A program made the position numbers and the translations under genes. Shown here one piece after another: positions 1-12,067 of a DNA stretch of 64,000 bases; positions within the stretch are counted from its first letter, which is position 1; every line of letters starts with the position of its first letter. The stretch comes from Chiua virens. Its lineage: Eukaryota; Basidiomycota; Agaricomycetes; Boletales; Boletaceae. The DNA is taken from NCBI GenBank assembly GCA_019787685.1, contig JAHNUO010000002.1, positions 2,232,001-2,296,000 of the forward strand. Direction: 5' to 3'. The notes below the pieces were generated by a model. It saw only the letters and a list, made by a program, of their open reading frames with translations, did not search any database and was not told the DNA's origin.

Positions 1-602
1 ACAGTGAGGCCATCCTAGAATAGCTGAACAGCGACGTACGGCCTCACGTAATCTCGTCATCGCCGTTCAACTTTGCCCAGTATCTAATTTGAACGATCAA
101 CAGTGATCGTATACCCCAAAGCAGTAAAACTCACTCGCTCCATGCCTTGACATGTCGTACACCAGGGTCAAAGGATAAACTAACATCGCTCATTTGACAA
201 CCCACCTTGGACCCATACTTTGCCTCGGCCACGTTGTCTTGAAATGCAAAACATCAATATACAAACGACACATCAAGCGTACGAATCGGAAGCAACGCAC
301 GATAACCTTCACCATGCCGGCCCAGAAAAAAGACCTTGAATTGAGTCCCTGGCCTAGCAGTCGCGTTGAGTCGCCCAATCTCTGCAATAAATTTCGTCCA
401 CCGGTCCGAAAATGTATCGATCAGACCGAATCTTGGGAGTACCTGTGAGTTCAGTGTCACCACTTCAAGCACCCTTACAAGATCGGAGATGTAGCATAAT
501 CGTCAACTCACAGCCTGGTGGTGCCCAGATCAGGGACGGGTCGAGTAATACAAGTGGAACACCCAGTGGTTTAGCATTTAACGGCCCTGCGGGCAGACCT
601 GG

Positions 603-902
603 ACCCCGAGCGATAAATTGATTATGTAACATGTTAATATTATAATACATCGTACGATTCACGAGCAAGACAGTAGATGCGTGTTATGATAGAGAGACAG
701 TTGATTTCTTGCGTTGAAGATCGAAACGAAACTTACACCCGTTTGAGTAAATAATGGCAGTCACAACTCGGGTGTAGATTGTCAACGGACTCAGAAAAAG
801 TCATGCTTCGTACCCCAAGCGATAAACAGATTATGTAACATGCTATTCTAACACATTGTGCGATTTACGAGCAAGATTTTGAAGACAGTAGATACATTTT
901 AT
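603..902. repeat. Diverged direct repeat pair of about 85 bp
   Basis: The segment 603-687 recurs at about 811-902. Both hold the order gcgataaa, gattatgtaacatg, then a cgattyacgagcaaga block and cagtagat. The units are about 205 bp apart and differ at many positions, with a small insertion in the second, so the duplication is old. No ORF or terminal inverted repeat is tied to it. Confidence 0.6.
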
Positions 903-2046
903 ATACTTAATCATCTAGATCAGCTGAGTGAACAATAAGCCTGTAAAGAACATGAGCAAGAATAATAAATGTTAATCAATCGTGATAAACTGACGTTGCC
1001 AGAATGTGGGAAACAAATTGAACGGCCTCCATCGGAACGTGGGTGTATACGTGTGGGCGGCATTTTGACAGCATCATGACAAGGACAGGGCCCTTGAAAC
1101 TGCACGGGACAGGGAGCAGGACATAGACTATACGATTCCATAGTAAGTGCGAAGGAACACGCTTTTCTGTAGAAAGGCACAAAGATATGTAGTACGATAG
1201 TGGAGAAAGCGATTGTATACATACTTCAAGAAGTTGTCGCACCGTACGGTCATCTTTTACAACATCATGGTGGGTCGCCATGAGGGCCCGGGTGTAGGGG
1301 TGCAAGGTGATGTTTCGATGAGCTCAACTCGGAGGTTTACATATAGCAATGGAAGACGCACGGGACCGGCGGTCGTGAGACTGCGACTTAGACGAATGAT
1401 TTGAAAAATTTATGGACAGGTCTAGACGAGCAGATTTATCAGGGAATTGGGATTACAAGTGAAACAGCCTGTCGTTGCGGTACGTTTGTGATTCAGATGC
1501 AAAATTTTAATCATCATCACACACATATCGAAGCGTGAATTGAAATACACTAGGTGATATCCGCTCCACTGATGGCGATATGAATTTGTGTTGTCGGGAT
1601 TTGATGCGAAAGGAGGCTTATGACTTGCAAGCCTGAAATACGCACCGTTCATCGTTTTGTCGTTTCAACCATTCTTATCGATATGTGCCTGCATGCGAAA
1701 GATTCATTGGAAACGCGGATTAGAAAGGTACGTACTTTTAAATGTTTTTGCAAGAGAACGAGAGTGTTCAAAACAGCAACCGGTGTATTTCCGATCTTTG
1801 ACACCATTGTGGACCTTAGTCGAAGTCAACGTATGTTCCGTTCGCGAGACAGGAGCAGTTTGACGTATTGAAACACAGAATTTTCACGCATGTTGTCCCT
1901 CCGGCACGCTCTTGGGACATATACCCGACAAAATTATTTAAAAAAAAATAGCAGGCTTCATGTCTGTGGCAGATTTAGTGGTGTACGGAGGGACGTGCAA
2001 AGCAAATTACGATGTAATGCATGGTATTGACGCACTTCGGGCTGCC

Positions 2047-2210
2047 ATGGCTATCACGACAAAGAGATAAGAGTAAGAGAAAACGACAATAGCTATCGCG
2101 ACGAAGCTATAAAAGGAAACAACAGCATCCAAGATCCGTTCAGACACAGACGATATTGGCAAAAGACGTACGATTTGCAGCGATAGCTATCACGACGAAG
2201 AGATAAAAAC
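2047..2210. repeat. Three degenerate short direct repeats
   Basis: The motif agctatcrcgacgaag followed by (ag)ataaaa-like sequence occurs at about 2047-2068, 2090-2113 and 2183-2209, always on the + strand. The copies are imperfect. They could be remnants of a minisatellite or a protein-binding cluster; no function can be assigned. Confidence 0.5.
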
Positions 2211-2716
2211 GAAGAGCTAGAAGAAAACAACATCCGACGACAACGTCCGATTAGATCTGTTGAGACTCAGACGAAATCGGAGCAGCGACGAAACCCAGCC
2301 CATCCTACAAAGAATTCGAATCCGACCTACTCCGACCGGTCCGAGACATCCGTCATTTTTTGGCACTCCGCCCACCTCTGAAACCTGGGCCTTAGGGGCC
2401 CAGGAATAATGAACGCGTACCTTTCCGAATCCAGTGGATGATTTGTCTACATGATCCTGAATAAAAAATCCGGGAACAGTCTGTTAGATGTATAGATTAG
2501 ATCCGCCTTCAAGCTACAACATAATGATTGGACGAACCGAATACGTTCTTGCCCTCATAGCTAGTATCCCTAGCTACCTCACAGTTATTCCAGGCTGAGA
2601 TCCAGCGGTCTGTGCCGAGTACTAGTTATCGTCGTGCCGTACGCTTACATAAATAGGTGTGTTTTTGTTGAACACTCTGCGTTTAGATTGACCCGTCTAC
2701 TCATCCTTAGCAAACC

Positions 2717-5700
2717 ATGCTCAACAGTTTGAGCCAGCAATCTGGATCAAGTAAATTCAAGACCCTGAATGTGTGTTTGAGACGGATTCCCTGCGTTATC
2801 ACTTATCTACCCATCCAACAGGTACCTGAAGCTCCCGGAGCTGGCTTCTCTGACCCCAACTTCGAATGGGCGGAAAACGAGCGAGGAAACAAGGAAGAGT
2901 CTCTCGGGAGCCAGACGTTGATTGTGTCCTCTTCTTCAAGTTCCGCAACACTCGTGGACGAGAACTGAAAGAATGGTTATTTCAAGTACGGAGAGTCACT
3001 CTTCACAGCCCGCAAAGAAGTTAACGTCGGGATAGCCATCCGCGCAACAGATGTTACTCGTGGTCTTGGACGAATCCCAGCCTGTTTTTACGCTGTGGTA
3101 CATCATAGTGGTCTTGAATGGAGGGACTGAAAAGAAGGTTTTGTCGGTCAGTCACGATGCTGTCGAATGGGTTACTCCGATCCCAGTGTGAGGTTTCCCT
3201 CTCGCACCCAAACCAGTTCTGAAGAAGTTCTCAGACCAAACGATCCCCTTGCCACTGTGTCTCTTGCGATCTACGCACCTTTTGAATTCCAACCTGTACT
3301 GGGTGATGGGGAACGACTGCGCAGCCTAACAACTATCGTGGAAGAGTTACTGGACCGGAATGCAAAGACTCTCCGTGAGTTACTCGGGTCCTATGTGTAT
3401 GTTAGGTGTTGATACCGGGCAGCGTTCACCTTCTCAAACAATGGACGACTTGACATCTGACTTGTCGTCTCCTTGTTCATCCCTCTTGGTGACGATCAGA
3501 CAGTCCGAGTGTGAAAGTGGCAGCTCATCTACTTCGGCGGGCCTTGAGCCTCATCGCGTAAGTCCATGATTTGTGTCAACATTATTTTTAATTAGTATCC
3601 GCACACAGTCAACCGCTAAGTCCGGAGGCCAGTTAGAAGATGCGACGAATCACGGTCATGACTGTCTTTCGCGTTTTCAAAAGCACACGGGAAACCGTGA
3701 CCTTGAGCGTGCTATTGAACAGTTTGAAGCTTGCACTCGATGTCTGTCCTGTTGACCATCCTTGTCGTGCCGCTGCCCTGTCAAATTTGGCCATGGCGAA
3801 ACTCATGCTGTTTCGGGTTGACAGCAGAGACCCTTCCTTCGATGTTCCGCTTACGTTGTATCGCAATGCACTCGCTGCGCGTCCCGTCGGGCATCCTGAT
3901 CGTCCTTCTACGCTGATCCGGTTGGCCACTGTGTATTTCGCTCGCTTCGAGAAGGGGCAGAATGAAGTGGATGCGACCGAGGCCAAGGCTCTACTGTATG
4001 AGGCGATAGACTTAAGCTCCTCAGAGAGTTATGAGAGCCGAGCTGCCATTTCGACGCTCCAGGTGCACAGCTGATGTGACTGGCTCAGCTGACTCGGCTA
4101 GCCAATCATCCGAAGAACGAAATTCTGCCTCGCATTCAAGAAATGTAGATCCATGGTGTTCTGGTTTTCAATCTTTGGGTCGCTTTGAACGATCTGGTGA
4201 TTTAACCGACCTCCAGCAAGCAATTTCTATTTTGGATACGGGTATCAGGTCCATCTCACTTCAACAACATCCGTATCCTACAGGACAAATGAGACTCGGT
4301 GTTGCACTACTCTATCGATTCCATCTGCTTGGGGAGCTGGATGACCTGAAGCAAGCGATTTTGAGGTTCGGGGATGCTATAGGCCTCATGCCTGATAGTC
4401 ACCCTGACAAACCCGACCATCTATACAATCTGGGAGATTCTTTCAGAGTCCGCTTCAGGCGACTTGGGGAACTGAGTGATCTCCACCAAGCGATTTCGAG
4501 GTACAAGGATGCCGTCAACCTCACCCCTCACGGTCACCCGGACAAGGCCCACCGTCTGAGCACCCTTGGTAGCTCCTTCTTCGCTCGCTTCTGGCGTCTC
4601 GAGGATCAAAGCGACCTCGAGGAGGCGATTTTAAAGCTTGAGAATTCACTTGACCTCACCCCCCATGGACATCCTGACGAGCCAGACCGTCTATGGAATC
4701 TCGCCAACTGCTTCCTCGCCCGCTTTCGTCGTGTTGGAAAGTTGCAAGACCTCAATAAATCAATCTCTATGCTTAGGAGTGCCGCTGATCTCACTCCGGA
4801 TGGCCACCTCGACAAGCCGGTCCAGGTTACATAACCTCAGCATCTATCTCCTTAACCGTTTCCGGTGCAGTGGAGAGCTAAGCGATCTCAATGAGACGAT
4901 TTCGAGGCTTGGAATCGCCGTAGATCTCACGTCCCATGATCACCCTCAAAAGGTTGACTATCTAAATCTCCTGGGTGATTCATTTTTCACCCGTTTCAAT
5001 CGCATTGGGGACCAAAGCGATCTCGACGACGCAATTTCAAGACAAGAGGCTGCTGTTACCCTTGCGCTTGACTGGTCACCCTGCCAGGTTGGATTGTTTG
5101 GTTGATCTTGGTAGATCCTACGTCACCCGTTTCCAGCACCTCCAGTTTGGGGGACTCGATGATCTGGAGAGAGCCATTTCGAGATTCCAGGACGTCATCA
5201 ACCTACTTCCTGACAACCACCCTGACAATTCTCGTCATCTGACACTCCTTGGCCACTCATTCAGAATTCGTTTTGAATGCTTCGGGAAGCTTAGTGACCT
5301 CGAGCAAGCCTTTGCGAGGTACAAAGATGCTGTCGACCTCTCCCCACATGACCACTCTGACAGACCTGCCTACTTAAACAACTTCGGCAACATTTTCTAC
5401 ACTCGGTTTGAGCGCCTCGGGGTGCTGAATGATCTAGAAGATGCAGTTTCATATCAAAGGAATGCCATTGCTTTAACCCCTCTTGGCGATCCAGACATGC
5501 CTTGCAGGTTAAATAATCTTGGTGATTCCCTTCGTATTCGTTTCAAGTACCTTGGGGAGCTTGGTGACCTTGAAGAAGCAATCTCGATGCTCACAGAGGC
5601 CGTTAACCTCCCACCGGATGGGCACCCTGTCCATCTAAATAGCCTTGGTGTCTCACTTTTCACCCGATTTGCCCGTTTTGGGGAGCGACGGGACCTTGAG

Positions 5701-8307
5701 GACGCAATTTTACAGCAAGAGCTGGCTGTTGGCTTGATCCCCTCTGGCCATCCTCACAAGCCTAAATATTTAAGCAACCTCGGAAACTTATTCCGCGCTC
5801 GTTTCGAGCAAGTTGGGGAGCTGGGTGATCTTGAGAAAGCAATTTCAAGACAAACAGACGCTATAGGCCTCACCCCTCATGGTCATCCCCTTGAACCCTC
5901 CTACCTAAGTAATCTTGGTAGCTCCTTTCGCACTCGGTTTGATCATCTAGGGGAGCCATGTGACCTAGATGATGCAATTTCAAGGCTCCAGGGTGCGGTT
6001 GACCTTGGCCCTCATGATCACCCTGAAACACCTGGGTATCTTAACAACCTTGGAATCTCCTTCCTCTCTCGTTTCAGGCGCCTTGGAGAAATGAATGATC
6101 TAGAACAAGCAGTCTCGAAGTTAAAGGATGCTGTCGACCTCACCTCCCAAGACCACCCTAGCAAACCTACTTACTTAAACAACCTCGGTAGCTCTTTCGT
6201 TTCCCGTTTTTGTCAGCTCGGGGAGCTGCCTGACCTCGAGCAAGCGATTTCCAGCTTCCAGCTTGCTGTCGACCTCACACCAGATGGTCATTCTAACAAG
6301 CCGGCCAGGTTGTTCAATCTTGGCAATCATCTTCACACCCGTTTTCGGCAACTCGGGGAGCTGGGTGACCTCGAGGCAGCGATTTCACGAATGCGGGATG
6401 CTGTTGACCTTACCCCGTTGGATCATCCCGACAGATTCGATTACATGAGCAGCCTCGGTAGCTGCTTTGCCACTCGTTTCCAGAACCTGGGTGATGTTAC
6501 TGCCCTCGAGCAAGCAATTTCATTATACTCGCATGCTGCTTGTGCTTCCACAGGCGCAATTGCTGTTCGACTTCGTGCATCCCAAGGGTGGATCTTATGT
6601 GCCCGTATTCTAAACCATCACTCTCTCCTTGGTGCATATTCTGTTGCTATCAGCCTGGTCCCTCAACTTGCGTGGATTGGCCTTTCCCTCGCACAGCGTT
6701 TTCATGAACTCGTGCGGGGCGCTGACGTGGTGCGCGAAGCGGCAGCGACGGCATTGGGTTCGGGACATCCTGAAACGGCGGTAGAGTGGCTCGAGCAAGG
6801 ACGCTCCATCGTGTGGGGCGAATTGTTTCAACTACGCAGTTCTTATGATGAGCTCTCATCCGTGCATCCAAATCATGCCCGGAAACTTCAGGAGCTGTCT
6901 ACTGCATTAGAGGAAGCTAGTTCCAGTCGCGAAAACTCCTTTTCTTCATCAATGGAGCCCCCAAACGGAGAGCCTCGTATGCAGTCTCTGCAAGAGGTAG
7001 CTGCCGGACACCGCGCGCTCGCAATCGATCGAGATAAGCTGCTACGAGAAATCCGTGGACTACCTGGATTCGAGCGATTCCTCCTCCACAAAGAATTCTC
7101 TTCGCTCCGTGCTTCAGCGTGCGCTGGACCGGTGGTCATCCTCAACACCGCCAAAAGCCGCTGTGACGCGTTAATTGTTCTCGCTGATGTGGAGAATGCA
7201 ATCCATGTTCCACTTCCTAATTTCACCTTTGATCGATCCAAGGGTCTTCAAGATCTGCTCAGGAGTTTGCTTGGTCCCTCTCGTATTGTACCATGCGACG
7301 AAAGGGTAGGACAAAGTGTGGTGCGGAGACGTATAAGCTGGGAGTCTCTCTTGTCCATCCTATGGAATGGCATTGTCAAACCAGTCTTGGATGCGCTGGG
7401 TTTCTCGGTACGTGACGCCCCGTTGCTTGGGCAAGCCGGTCCATTCATCTATATGTCCGATCAGACACCCGGGGATCTATCACGCATCTTTTGGTGCCCA
7501 ACGGGGCCGTTCACGTTTCTTCCACTCCACGCAGCCGGTCTTTATGGTACGCAGTCTTCGAAACCTGGACACGCAGTATCCGATTTCGTCGTGTCGTCGT
7601 ACCTCCCTACTCTAAGCATTCTTTCGTTCCCACGGCAACCCAATGCTAGATCTCGCGACCAACTGCGACTCCTCGCAGTCCGCCAACCAGCCACAGACGG
7701 TCAATCTCGGCTTCCAGGCGTCGACCTCGAGTTGGGACACATCGCGACGGTGATCCAGAACGTGCCTTCTGCCAGAGCCACCTTCGTCGCGTCGCCCACC
7801 GGCACCGTCGAGCAAGTGCTCGCGCTCATGCAAGACGCAGACTGGGTCCATTTCGCCTGTCACGGGATCCAAGATGCCCAACGCCCGACCGAGAGCGGAC
7901 TCGGTCTTGCCGATGGCCGGCGTTTACGTGTCGTGGATATGATGTCGCTCTCGCGTGATCGTCGTGAGGACGGCGGCGATCGTGGGCTGGCTTTTCTCTC
8001 AGCGTGTCAGACGGCGACGGGCGACCGGGGTCTGTCCGACGAGGCGATCCATATCGCGGCGGGGATGTTGTTTGCGGGGTATGGCGGCGTCGTGGGGACG
8101 ATGTGGTCGATCAGCGATCGGGTTGCGCCCAGTCTGGCGCGGGACGTGTATGAGCAGCTCTTTCAACGTGTTGATGGCAATGGTGCCAACAGCGTGACGC
8201 CGGATTATCGGGAGGCGGCGCGAGCGCTGCATGGGGCCATCGGACGTCTTCGAGAGGGCGGAGCGTCGTTTGTAGAGTGGCTGCCGTTCATTCATGTCGG
8301 TCTGTGA
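2717..8307 (+). pseudogene. TPR-CHAT protein gene with multiple +1 frame breaks
   Basis: One TPR-CHAT gene is recognisable over the whole span but cannot be read in one frame. The N-terminal part holds an FEFQP...RLRSL..EELLDR segment typical of agaricomycete TPR-CHAT proteins, continued after an intron at 3375-3422 by PFTF and then SPCSS.LVTI. A second intron fits 3558-3608. The reading frame then has to move +1 at about 3443, 3728, 4067, 4822 and 5068. At 4822 and 5068 the repeat consensus runs on with no missing residue, so no intron can explain the shift. Stops also lie in the early part (2966, 3128), where exon structure is uncertain. About seven TPR units precede 5070. From there the frame is open to the CHAT domain. 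Either the gene is decaying or the 5' half carries sequence errors. Confidence 0.7.
4975..8307 (+). CDS. TPR-CHAT protein, intact 3' open frame (11 TPRs plus CHAT protease)
   Basis: This open frame encodes about eleven TPR units of about 45 residues (5150-6560) with the signature DLE.AIS, DAVDLTP, HP and NLG.SF..RF. A helical linker follows, then a C-terminal CHAT domain, a caspase/separase-fold cysteine peptidase. The catalytic His lies in VHFACHG (codon 7861-7863) and the catalytic Cys in SACQTATGD (codon 8005-8007), so the dyad is present. In bacteria TPR-CHAT proteins act with type III-E CRISPR effectors (Craspase); the fungal members have no assigned substrate. The first 30 or so codons after 4975 are out of the repeat frame, so this is the 3' part of the broken gene at 2717-8307, not a complete gene. 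No introns are needed after 5100. A truncated protein could be made from an internal ATG. Confidence 0.75.
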   Translation: MIHFSPVSIALGTKAISTTQFQDKRLLLPLRLTGHPARLDCLVDLGRSYVTRFQHLQFGGLDDLERAISRFQDVINLLPDNHPDNSRHLTLLGHSFRIRFECFGKLSDLEQAFARYKDAVDLSPHDHSDRPAYLNNFGNIFYTRFERLGVLNDLEDAVSYQRNAIALTPLGDPDMPCRLNNLGDSLRIRFKYLGELGDLEEAISMLTEAVNLPPDGHPVHLNSLGVSLFTRFARFGERRDLEDAILQQELAVGLIPSGHPHKPKYLSNLGNLFRARFEQVGELGDLEKAISRQTDAIGLTPHGHPLEPSYLSNLGSSFRTRFDHLGEPCDLDDAISRLQGAVDLGPHDHPETPGYLNNLGISFLSRFRRLGEMNDLEQAVSKLKDAVDLTSQDHPSKPTYLNNLGSSFVSRFCQLGELPDLEQAISSFQLAVDLTPDGHSNKPARLFNLGNHLHTRFRQLGELGDLEAAISRMRDAVDLTPLDHPDRFDYMSSLGSCFATRFQNLGDVTALEQAISLYSHAACASTGAIAVRLRASQGWILCARILNHHSLLGAYSVAISLVPQLAWIGLSLAQRFHELVRGADVVREAAATALGSGHPETAVEWLEQGRSIVWGELFQLRSSYDELSSVHPNHARKLQELSTALEEASSSRENSFSSSMEPPNGEPRMQSLQEVAAGHRALAIDRDKLLREIRGLPGFERFLLHKEFSSLRASACAGPVVILNTAKSRCDALIVLADVENAIHVPLPNFTFDRSKGLQDLLRSLLGPSRIVPCDERVGQSVVRRRISWESLLSILWNGIVKPVLDALGFSVRDAPLLGQAGPFIYMSDQTPGDLSRIFWCPTGPFTFLPLHAAGLYGTQSSKPGHAVSDFVVSSYLPTLSILSFPRQPNARSRDQLRLLAVRQPATDGQSRLPGVDLELGHIATVIQNVPSARATFVASPTGTVEQVLALMQDADWVHFACHGIQDAQRPTESGLGLADGRRLRVVDMMSLSRDRREDGGDRGLAFLSACQTATGDRGLSDEAIHIAAGMLFAGYGGVVGTMWSISDRVAPSLARDVYEQLFQRVDGNGANSVTPDYREAARALHGAIGRLREGGASFVEWLPFIHVGL

Positions 8308-8566
8308 GGCTTTTTGTCTGCACCCACGTTTGGCCGGATTGTCTGTCTTGGTTATTCACAGATATGAATTGACTTGAATGGATCATCTTCTCTACGCTGC
8401 ATCGCGTGTCGATTGCTGCAGTTCAAAACTTGTCATGTATGGGAAGAACTGAGCTACCCCCGCAGAATCGTCAAACTGCAATAGCTGTACAGTAAACCCA
8501 ATTGATAAGGGCGCACGCCATGTGTTGAATTTCACCCCGCCCCCACTTTACTTGTATAAAACGGCA

Positions 8567-11500
8567 TTAGAGCTCGTTAAACTTGATCCGATGGTACTCC
8601 TCCGAACTGCTCCGCATCGCTTCTATACTCTCAAACTGTGCCTCGTTCCCCTGGTGATCGAACACATGCACTGGCGCATATGCAAACGGCGCGGGTGCGT
8701 CGGGGATGCAATGTGCCGGCTGCACACCATAGTCGTCGAACGGGAACGGGTCGCCCGGGTTTGCGGGCGTCTGAAGGAGGATGGCGTTGGTGGAGTCGAT
8801 CGAGACATCGTGGTCAAAGAAGTTGAGCGGGGTGAGGAAGAAACTGTCGGGCAACGTTGTGAGGGTGTCATCGGAAACATAGGCAAGACTTACGTCGACG
8901 TGGCTGTGTTTGTCCGGGTGCTGGGTGCGTCTTCGGATTGCGGCTAGAGGTGTGCAACGACGTGAGTTTAGATTTGGAAGGAGACAAGACAGAGTCTCAC
9001 CAGGTGGTGCATGCCGATGTTGATCCAAGCGACTAAATCTTCCTGGGTGATATTCTCCCCATCGAAAAACTTGTGGAAGTCGACCGGAGGTCCGCCCGGG
9101 AGATTAAAGTTCCAGACGCTGCTCGACGAGGGCTCAGTGTCCTTGCGACGGGATACGGCGAGGTTGTAGCGTGCCCAGTTGGCGTTTTTGAGAAGTCGCT
9201 TGGAGCCCACGACAGCCTGCACTGACGATCAACGTCTGTTCGTTCGAGACTTCAGCTCAACGGTGCTTACACTGTGAATCGGAGAGTATCCAGGGTGGAT
9301 CGCATATCCCCTGACAGTACCCCATTTATTTTTGTTCTCTTGGTTGACGATGGAATACCCCCCTTGGAAATTGGTAGGATACTTGAGCAGCGCGTCGTCT
9401 TCGTTAGTGATGTACTCCCGGTTGATGGTTTGTTGGATGACTTCGTTGCCCCAATCGTCGTCGAACCAGGGGTGAGACACAAGTTCTTGATGTGTCGTCG
9501 TTTTCAAAAGGGAGTTGGCTGTGCCTCCAACGTCGAGGTCGACCTGAGAGAGATAAGCGAGATTGTCTGGTGTTTACCAATTCTTCCCTACCTTGTAGTT
9601 GATGACATGGTCGTGCAGACTTCCCACTGAGAAAGGGGAAATATAATTAATGCTTAGTACGACGAAAGTCGTGAATTACACACTCGTAGTTTCCCAGATC
9701 CGAGCGCCATAGCGCTGTTGATCTGTATCCCAGTATCCAGCTTGGAGATAACCTGACGCTGATACCCGGACTTCGATTGTTCCGTCAAGGTGGAACATGT
9801 AGTCAAACTAAACCAAATCAGTAAAGGACTTCTGTTCTTCGGAATCCACACTATACCACTAGAAAGAGAGCCGACGATCGATCAGCAAATAACCTATTTG
9901 ATAATATCATTCACTCACGATAGTCATAACTGCGTAAACACCCGTAAGCTTCTGGTTTCCAAGAGAAAAAAAAAGTTAAGTTCAACGTACTTTCCGAGTG
10001 TAGCCACGCTTCTGATCACGAGCTGGTACCCCTTCACGGCACCAAACTCGTCTTTGTCATAACCCAAGTGTCTCGTGAGCGGCCGTTCGCTGTCGTGCTC
10101 AAATATGCAGATGGCACGGTCTCTTGACAAGATGCCCGTGAGACCGAACGTTGTCGCGGGCAAATAAACTGCCTCGTGGGGGCAGTCATATCCGGGAAGC
10201 ATGTCTCGAACCGAATGTACCCATCCCAAAGTAACGGTCGAGCCAAGCAGCTGACGACTGGAATGGGTCGTTGCCAGCTATAATTATTCCGAATCTGGTC
10301 AAGTGTATCACGCGCATAGATGACAAACAACGAACCGTATTGTGCCAATGCATCTTGTGGCTTGAGCTGAAAACGCAGTTCCATATCGAAGAAGCTAAAG
10401 CACGGAAATGAAACATACCTCATAGATAATCCGTTCATCTCGGAATCGAATGTCCCACAGACTGAGACCCATATCTCTATCGAAACCAAGATAGAGTCCC
10501 CACCCCATCCAACTAACGTATTGTCGCTCGTAATCGACTCTAAACCTCAGCCCTGCAAAGTTGACGGAACGTGGACCGGGAAGGTGATCCAAGTCGCGCT
10601 GAGGTCCCGTGCGTTTTCTGGTGCTCCAAGAAAAGTCCGCGTCTTGAACGGGCGACGGAGCACGCTTGAGCGAACCATTGTGGAGTGCTTCCAAGAACGA
10701 TTCGGTAGTATCGAATATTTGGTGATTGTACACGATCTGGAGCACTCGCTGAGTTCTGGTCATTTCCAACAAGAAGATACCAACCTTGAGCTGCTTCCAT
10801 TGAGACGAATCTGTACCACTGACGTCGACATACTGGTAAAAGTTCAGAGGGTGCAAAAAGGGTCCGGGTACATTACGACGCCAGCCGATCCACATACGAC
10901 GGAAGGATCCGTCGAAGCTGAAAGGACCAGCCCCTGCCGCAACAAGGGTATCGTTTGGAAGCCCAGCGGCTTGGCCATCAAACAATTCCTTGCCAAGGGT
11001 AAACACCAATGAGAACGCAGAATGGTATCCGACTCACTTTGAAAGCTTCTGCCAAGGGAGCAGCTATATTGGAATATATCTCGGGAGACTCCCAGTCACG
11101 GGTATCCCATGAACGAGCGTTGTAGGGAATGGGATCTACCTGATAAATGTCGGTCAAGGGTGACAAGGTCGTGTGTGGTCCGATGGGAAGTGGTCCGACG
11201 AGATAGTTTTGCACGACGGGTATGCGCGCCGCTCCATGATGAATGACCACCCTGGCAAATCGGGGTGGTGGGCCGACGGTAGCAGGGGAGGCCAAATAAC
11301 GCAGCACTGCGGACTTTTGAGGGTAATACGCCTCGATGATATAGAGGTGGTTGTCCGATGCAGCAGCTACTTGACCAAGAGTGAGGTTGAGACCCCGCTC
11401 AGGGAAAAAGAGCCAGTCGTGTATGTCCACGATCTCAGAGATGGAGAGGGAAGCCCATGGGTTCGTGGGTGCAGGTGGTGACGCGGGTGGTATCAGTGCT

Positions 11501-11717
11501 TGCCGCACACTTTCCGAGTGATTCTTCATTGTCGTGTTCTCCCGAAGGCGGTGAGCTGATGTTGGTTATATGAGTACAGGAGGCTGAACTTGGACACCAG
11601 GAACGCCGTCAAGACAAATAAGACGATGGCGGAGACTAGACGATACGTGGACCTGACCGAGGACGGCTTATCGACGGCCGCAGTTTTGAGCAACTGGTAA
11701 CCTCCACCAGGTGCCAT
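8567..11717 (-). CDS. Copper amine oxidase, membrane-anchored type, with frame irregularities
   Basis: The gene encodes a copper- and topaquinone-dependent primary amine oxidase, which oxidises amines to aldehyde, ammonia and hydrogen peroxide. About ten exons are read on the minus strand. The first (from 11717) encodes one hydrophobic segment (IVLFVLTAFLV), suggesting a type II membrane anchor. Later exons show the catalytic Asp in AWLDRYFGMG (about 10240), GYDCPHEAVYLP, a tiny exon at 9919-9929 that can supply the NYDY topaquinone site, FDYMFHLDGTIE, the copper ligand pair LHDHV (about 9625), the third copper His in AWINIGMHHL (about 9015) and the C-terminal SFFLTPLNFFDHD region. Two frame problems are visible. 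The anchor exon and the next exon (from 11529) meet one base out of register. FGMG and VRDMLPGYDC are in different frames near 10215. The gene may be a recent pseudogene, or start at 11529. Confidence 0.72.
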
Positions 11718-12067
11718 GGTGGTGGTTGATAGTAAAGATTCAGGTAGTCGATCTTTGGGAAGTTAAATAGGCCCGAGACAGCTCATGCGTGGCTGAAACC
11801 ATGATACGATGAGCGTGAGTACGGATTGGATTATTTTATCTTCCGGCCCAGAACTTCGGTACTTACCTCTACAAGTCACCAGTTATATAACTGCCTCATC
11901 GTATAGGCTGATGATGCGCACGTATGTCGGAGACCATGACTTTCGGAGAAAGGCCGACCCCGTCGGTATTTTCCAACGGCCAAATGTTTTGGCGCGGAGA
12001 TGGGCGGAACCTGAACTCTCGGGATGAGCGTGAAACTCCGAACATTACCTGCTGGTTGGGCAGAAAC
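11718..12067. promoter_or_regulatory. Divergent intergenic region between amine oxidase and SAP18
   Basis: This 350-bp gap separates a minus-strand gene (start 11717) from a plus-strand gene (start 12068), so it should hold both promoters. I see no clear TATA box or strong repeat. Short open frames here have no recognisable product. Confidence 0.45.

Larger units (their letters stand above)
1..2716. other. Gene-poor 5' flank, no gene recognised
   Basis: Only short unrelated open frames occur on both strands, none with a recognisable domain, signal peptide or convincing splice pattern. The stretch holds two families of degenerate direct repeats, listed separately. It is AT-richer than the coding regions. 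A short non-conserved gene cannot be excluded. Confidence 0.6.

Noticed and set aside
2047..2210. CRISPR-like array
   Set aside because: Only three imperfect units with unequal spacing in a eukaryotic context.
3443..5068. Programmed +1 frameshifting in the TPR-CHAT gene
   Set aside because: The five sites share no codon pair, slow codon or downstream structure, and five events in one message would give almost no product.
10521..11012. 163-residue open frame on the plus strand
   Set aside because: It is antisense to amine oxidase exons with clear conserved motifs; no support for a separate gene.
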